Origin: Streptomyces sp. AP-93
GTDB taxonomy: Bacteria; Actinomycetota; Actinomycetes; Streptomycetales; Streptomycetaceae
Assembly: GCF_022808175.1 (NCBI RefSeq)
Contig: NZ_JALGBX010000025.1
Coordinates: 86,998 to 150,997, forward strand
Length of the DNA: 64,000 nucleotides
Reading direction: 5' to 3'
A program made the position numbers and the translations under genes. Numbering within the stretch: the stretch's first letter is position 1; each line of letters begins with the position of its first letter. Below, piece by piece: positions 60,695 to 64,000 of the stretch. The notes under the pieces are model-generated. The model saw only the letters and a program-made list of their open reading frames with translations. It was not told the origin of the DNA and ran no database searches.

Positions 60695-61876
60695 CTAGGC
60701 CAGCAACCCCCGCAGGGGGAACACCGCCCGCCGCGTGGCAAGCACGGCCTGGTCGATCCGGTCGGCAGGGTCGTACCCCGCCTCCCAGTCCCGCCAGCCC
60801 GGCACCCGCCCATCCGTCATCCGCCCGGGCGCCAACAACCGCGTCCGCGCATACACCGCATCCCGCCAAGACCCCGGCACAGCCGTCTCAGGATCGATCG
60901 GCCGATGCCCGGCAATCGCCACCAGGTGCGTCCACGACCGCGGCACGACGTCGACAACGGCGTACCCACCCCCACCGAGCGCCAGCCACCGCCCGTCCTC
61001 CCCACAGGAGTGCGCCAGCTCATGACACGCCTCCATCACCGCCCGCTGCGCGTCCAACGACACCGCCAGATGCGCCAACGGGTCCTCGAAGTGCGTATCG
61101 GCCCCGTGCTGAGTCACCAGCACCTGAGGCCGGAAGTCCTCCAACAGCTCCGGCACCACCGCGTGGAAGGCCCGCAGCCACCCCTCGTCCCCGGTCCCCG
61201 CGGGCAGCGCGATGTTCACCGCCGACCCCTCCCCCGCCGGCCCGCCCGTCTCCTCCGGCCAGCCCGTCTGCGGGAAGAGCGTCCGCGGATGCTCGTGCAT
61301 CGAGATCGTCAGCACCCGCGGGTCGTCCCAGAACGCCGCCTGCACCCCGTCCCCGTGGTGCACGTCGACATCCACATAGGCGACCCGCTCGGCCCCCAGC
61401 TCCAGCAGCCGCGCGATCGCCAGCGACGCGTCGTTGTACACGCAGAACCCCGCCGCCCCACCGGGCATCGCGTGGTGCAGCCCGCCGGCGAAGTTCACGG
61501 CGTGCTCGGCCTCCCCGCGCCAGATCGCCTCGGCCGCCGCCACCGACTGCCCGGCGATCAGCGCGGACGCCTCGTGCATCCCGTGGAACGCCGGATCGTC
61601 CGCCGTCCCCAGCCCGTACGAGCCGTCCGCGACCCCGGGGTCGGCGGACACCTCGCGCACCGCGGCGACGTAGTCCTCGCGGTGCACCAGCCGCAGCGTC
61701 GAGTCCCCGGCCGGCCGGCCCGACCGTACCTCCAGCTCCCGGTCGAGCCCGAAGGCCCGTACCAGGCCCATGGTCAGCTCCAGGCGCACCGGGTCCATCG
61801 GATGGCCCGGCCCGAAGTCATACTTCGTTACCGCCTCGTCCCACATCAACAGCCCGGTCACCGGTTCGCCGCTCAT
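60695..61876 (-). CDS. acuC: AcuC-like deacetylase (histone-deacetylase superfamily)
   Basis: The 393-residue enzyme has zinc and catalytic motifs: GLHHAMPGGAAGFCVYND, YVDVDVHHGDGVQ, SMHEHPRTLFP, VTQHGADTHFEDPLAH and ALGGGGYAVVDV. AcuC removes acetyl groups from protein lysines, classically from acetyl-CoA synthetase. The ATG at 61876 gives MSGEPVTGLLMWDE. Its start overlaps the 3' end of the MFS gene by 59 bp on the same strand. Confidence 0.92.
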   Translation of the reverse strand: MSGEPVTGLLMWDEAVTKYDFGPGHPMDPVRLELTMGLVRAFGLDRELEVRSGRPAGDSTLRLVHREDYVAAVREVSADPGVADGSYGLGTADDPAFHGMHEASALIAGQSVAAAEAIWRGEAEHAVNFAGGLHHAMPGGAAGFCVYNDASLAIARLLELGAERVAYVDVDVHHGDGVQAAFWDDPRVLTISMHEHPRTLFPQTGWPEETGGPAGEGSAVNIALPAGTGDEGWLRAFHAVVPELLEDFRPQVLVTQHGADTHFEDPLAHLAVSLDAQRAVMEACHELAHSCGEDGRWLALGGGGYAVVDVVPRSWTHLVAIAGHRPIDPETAVPGSWRDAVYARTRLLAPGRMTDGRVPGWRDWEAGYDPADRIDQAVLATRRAVFPLRGLLA

Positions 61877-63047
61877 GCCGGACACCGTATCGGGCGGGCT
61901 CCGAACCGAACGAGCGGGCATAGAAAAGAGTGACGAGGACCAGCACCATCGGCACGAGCATCGCCCCCCGGTAGCTCCAGGCGTCCCCGATCCCGCCCAC
62001 GAGCGGCGCCCCGATCAGGAATCCGACGTAGTTGAAGATGTTGAGCCGCGCGATGGCGGTGTCGGAGGCTCCCGGGAACAGCCGGCCCGCCGCGGCGAAG
62101 GTCTGCGGCACGATCACGCACAACCCGAACCCCAGCAGGGTGAAGCCGAGCATCCCCACCCACGCCCCGGGCGCCACCGCGACCACGGCGAACCCGCCCG
62201 CCGCGACGACCGTCCCGATCCGTACGACGGCCACGGCCCCGAAGCGCCGCACCCCGAGGTCGCCCACGGCCCGCCCGATCAGGGTGGTCACCATGTAGAC
62301 GTTGTAGGGAACGGTGGCGAGCTGCTCGGAGCTGCCGAGCACGTCCTGGAGGTACTTGGCGCTCCAGTTCGACACCGTCGAGTCCCCGATGTACGCACAC
62401 GCCATCACCAGGCACAGCGGCAGCAGCAGCTTGAAGCCGCCCGGCCCGAGCCCCTTGGCCTCGGCCGAGCCGGCCGCCTTGCCGTCCTGGTCCACGTAGA
62501 ACCGGCTGGCGAGGAACGCGAGCGGCAGCAGGACCGCCACCGCCGGCAGATAGGAACTGAACAGCGAGAGGTGCCAGTGCGCCCCCGCCCACGCGGCGGA
62601 AGCGCCCAGGATCCCGCCAAGGCTGTACGAGGCGTGGAACCCGAGCATGATGCTGCGCCCGTACGCGCCCTGCAGGCTCACCCCGAGCATGTTCATGGAG
62701 GCGTCGAGCGCCCCCACGAACAGCCCGAACGCCCCGAGGGACAGCGCCGCGTGCCACATCTCGCTGCCCGCGCCGACCCCGAGCAGTGCGAGCAGCACGA
62801 GCGGCTGCGCCCACCGCAGTACGGTGCTGGGCGCGACCCGCTTCACCAGGTGCTCGGTGACCACGCTGGACACACCGGCGAGAATCGGCACGGCCGCCAG
62901 GAAGACGGGCAGCAGTGCGTCGGATATCCCGTACCGGTCCTGAATGGCCGGGATCCGCGTCACGAGCAGCGCGAAGGCCACGCCCTGCACGAAGAAGCTG
63001 AACCCCAAGGCCCCGCGCCCGCGGCGCAGCCGCACGTCTGCTGTCAT
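61818..63047 (-). CDS. MFS transporter (sugar/unknown-substrate type)
   Basis: The 409-residue protein has 12 predicted helices (FSFFVQGVAFALLVTRIP, LLPVFLAAVPILAGVSSVV, MLGFTLLGFGLCVIVPQTF and others) and fits the YbjJ/fucose-permease-like MFS group. The substrate is unknown. Its last 20 residues lie inside the acuC coding region, so the two are co-transcribed and probably coupled. Confidence 0.87.
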   Translation of the reverse strand: MTADVRLRRGRGALGFSFFVQGVAFALLVTRIPAIQDRYGISDALLPVFLAAVPILAGVSSVVTEHLVKRVAPSTVLRWAQPLVLLALLGVGAGSEMWHAALSLGAFGLFVGALDASMNMLGVSLQGAYGRSIMLGFHASYSLGGILGASAAWAGAHWHLSLFSSYLPAVAVLLPLAFLASRFYVDQDGKAAGSAEAKGLGPGGFKLLLPLCLVMACAYIGDSTVSNWSAKYLQDVLGSSEQLATVPYNVYMVTTLIGRAVGDLGVRRFGAVAVVRIGTVVAAGGFAVVAVAPGAWVGMLGFTLLGFGLCVIVPQTFAAAGRLFPGASDTAIARLNIFNYVGFLIGAPLVGGIGDAWSYRGAMLVPMVLVLVTLFYARSFGSEPARYGVRHERRTGDRAVDVGRGGNEV

Positions 63048-63106
63048 GGCGGCACAGCGTAGGCGGCGGTGCTACCGGTGGGTAGAGCGATCACATATCG
63101 ATTGGG

Positions 63107-63805
63107 TCAGTGCGAGAACCCACCGCTGTGGCCCGTGTATCCGGACCCGGCGCCCTCCGCCAGACCCAGCAATCCGGCCAGTTGGTTCATGTCGCCGAAG
63201 TACCCGGTGGCGCCGGGCAGCCGGTCGGCGGGCACCATCGCGGTGTACGCGAGCACGTCCATCCCCGCGGCCAGCGCTGCCTGGACACCCAGCGGGCTGT
63301 CCTCGACGACCACGCACCGGGAGGGCGCCACACCCATCTGGTCCGCCGCGTGCAGGAACAGGTCCGGGGCGGGCTTCCCCTGCCCCACGTCCTCCGAGCT
63401 GAAGATCCACTCCTCCTCGAACCATTCGTCGAGCCCGGCCGCCCGGTGCCCGACCCGGATCCGCTCGTGGCTCCCGGAGGACGCGAGGCAGTACGCGGTC
63501 CCGCTCTCGACCAGAGCCGCCAGCACCCCCTCGACCCCGGGCACGGGCTTGAGCTCCCGCTCGAAGGCCGCGAAGGTGCGCGCGTGCAAGGTGGTGTCGA
63601 AGTCGGCCGGCAGCGCCTGCCCGGTCCGCTCCTGCACGAGGTCGTGGACCCGGTGGACCGCGGCCCCCATGTAGTCGCGGAGCGACTCCTCGTACGAGGT
63701 CGGGTGCCCCAGCTCGGTCAGGTACCCGGCGAGGATGCTGTTGGCGAGCGGCTCACTGTCCACCAGCACGCCGTCGTTGTCGAAGATGACGAGGTCGTAG
63801 CCCAT
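63107..63805 (-). CDS. HAD-superfamily hydrolase (beta-phosphoglucomutase-like)
   Basis: The 232-residue HAD enzyme has motif I VIFDNDGVLVDSEPLA, a helical cap (~15-85), motif II YCLASSGSHERI, motif III GKPAPDLFLHAA and motif IV CVVVEDSPLGVQAALAAG. It hydrolyses or isomerises a small phosphate ester. The first motif has Asn in place of the middle Leu of FDLDG, which is tolerated. It lies 59 bp upstream of the MFS gene, same strand. Confidence 0.9.
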   Translation of the reverse strand: MGYDLVIFDNDGVLVDSEPLANSILAGYLTELGHPTSYEESLRDYMGAAVHRVHDLVQERTGQALPADFDTTLHARTFAAFERELKPVPGVEGVLAALVESGTAYCLASSGSHERIRVGHRAAGLDEWFEEEWIFSSEDVGQGKPAPDLFLHAADQMGVAPSRCVVVEDSPLGVQAALAAGMDVLAYTAMVPADRLPGATGYFGDMNQLAGLLGLAEGAGSGYTGHSGGFSH

Positions 63806-63937
63806 GCGACAACCCTACGAGCCGTCAGGGCCAATCCATCCGGACCCCATGCCGGGCATCCGCAGGACATCCAAAGATCCTGGCCGGCTCCCGCTCACCC
63901 TCAGCTAGGTTTTGGCCCAGAACTCCGTAAACGCAGA

Positions 63938-63979
63938 AAAGCCCCGCACCGAACCCTATAAGGGTTGGTGCGGGGCTTT
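63938..63979. terminator. Strong hairpin at the right end of the window
   Basis: AAAGCCCCGCACC pairs with GGTGCGGGGCTTT, with an inner AACCCT/AGGGTT pair around ATA. A-rich and T-rich flanks make it bidirectional. It probably ends a transcript coming from beyond the window; 63806-63930 holds no gene I can see. Confidence 0.85.
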
Positions 63980-64000
63980 CCCACAATGATTGTTCGGCGG

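Noticed and set aside
63806..64000. tRNA gene at the right edge
   Set aside because: The stable hairpin there lacks a cloverleaf, TTCGA-like loop and acceptor pairing; it looks like a terminator.

Overview
The window is chromosomal DNA of a high-GC actinomycete, almost certainly a Streptomyces. The support is the very high GC content with GC-saturated third codon positions, many GTG and TTG starts, and development genes typical of the genus: the sigma factor gene bldN with its anti-sigma gene rsbN, a rex-hemA-hemC-hemD operon with a Rex operator, and an XRE/DUF5753 + DUF397 + anti-sigma-like ATPase set. No tRNA, rRNA, CRISPR array, insertion sequence or prophage was seen.

Left part (1-14.1 kb): a UbiD-type decarboxylase of menaquinone synthesis, a LysR/MFS pair, a cupin/MarR pair that shares one strong operator-like palindrome, and a minus-strand block that runs hemL, histidine phosphatase, polysaccharide deacetylase, resA, ccdA, resB, ccsB. 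This block makes the tetrapyrrole precursor and attaches haem to c-type cytochromes (System II).

Middle part (14.2-26.8 kb): an accessory-looking stretch. It holds a large secreted beta-propeller/FG-GAP protein, two oxidoreductases with local regulators or palindromes, a Mut7-C RNase-domain protein, a minisatellite of eight 16-bp units, a chitin-deacetylase-like gene with a near-perfect DasR (dre) site at its start, a Uma2-type nuclease gene, a free-standing LAGLIDADG endonuclease with a Myb-like tail, the RNA ligase rtcB, and two DUF3558 lipoproteins.

Right part (26.8-64 kb): a DUF2637 membrane protein, divergent class I lysS and argS, a FitAB-type toxin-antitoxin pair, a decayed ECF sigma locus, then (34.7-39.7 kb) a STAND/NB-ARC-TPR ATPase. 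The ATPase overlaps a small membrane protein gene, and the two share a repeated 16-residue motif. An anti-sigma-like ATPase lies just upstream and an XRE-DUF397 pair diverges from it. I consider this the best candidate for an undescribed signalling or defence system. Next come a TetR-controlled ABC exporter, hemB with two tandem ankyrin/HEAT paralogues upstream (one frameshifted), the rex-hemACD operon, bldN-rsbN, an acyltransferase/epimerase pair, the tiny ribosomal protein gene bS22, a small excisionase-like DNA-binding protein, acuC and an MFS gene.

The unifying theme is respiration and haem: all the early haem genes (hemA, L, B, C, D), cytochrome c maturation, menaquinone synthesis and the NADH/NAD+ sensor Rex lie within 64 kb. 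Three copies of a Streptomyces-type palindromic repeat are present, and one lies inside the hemA reading frame.
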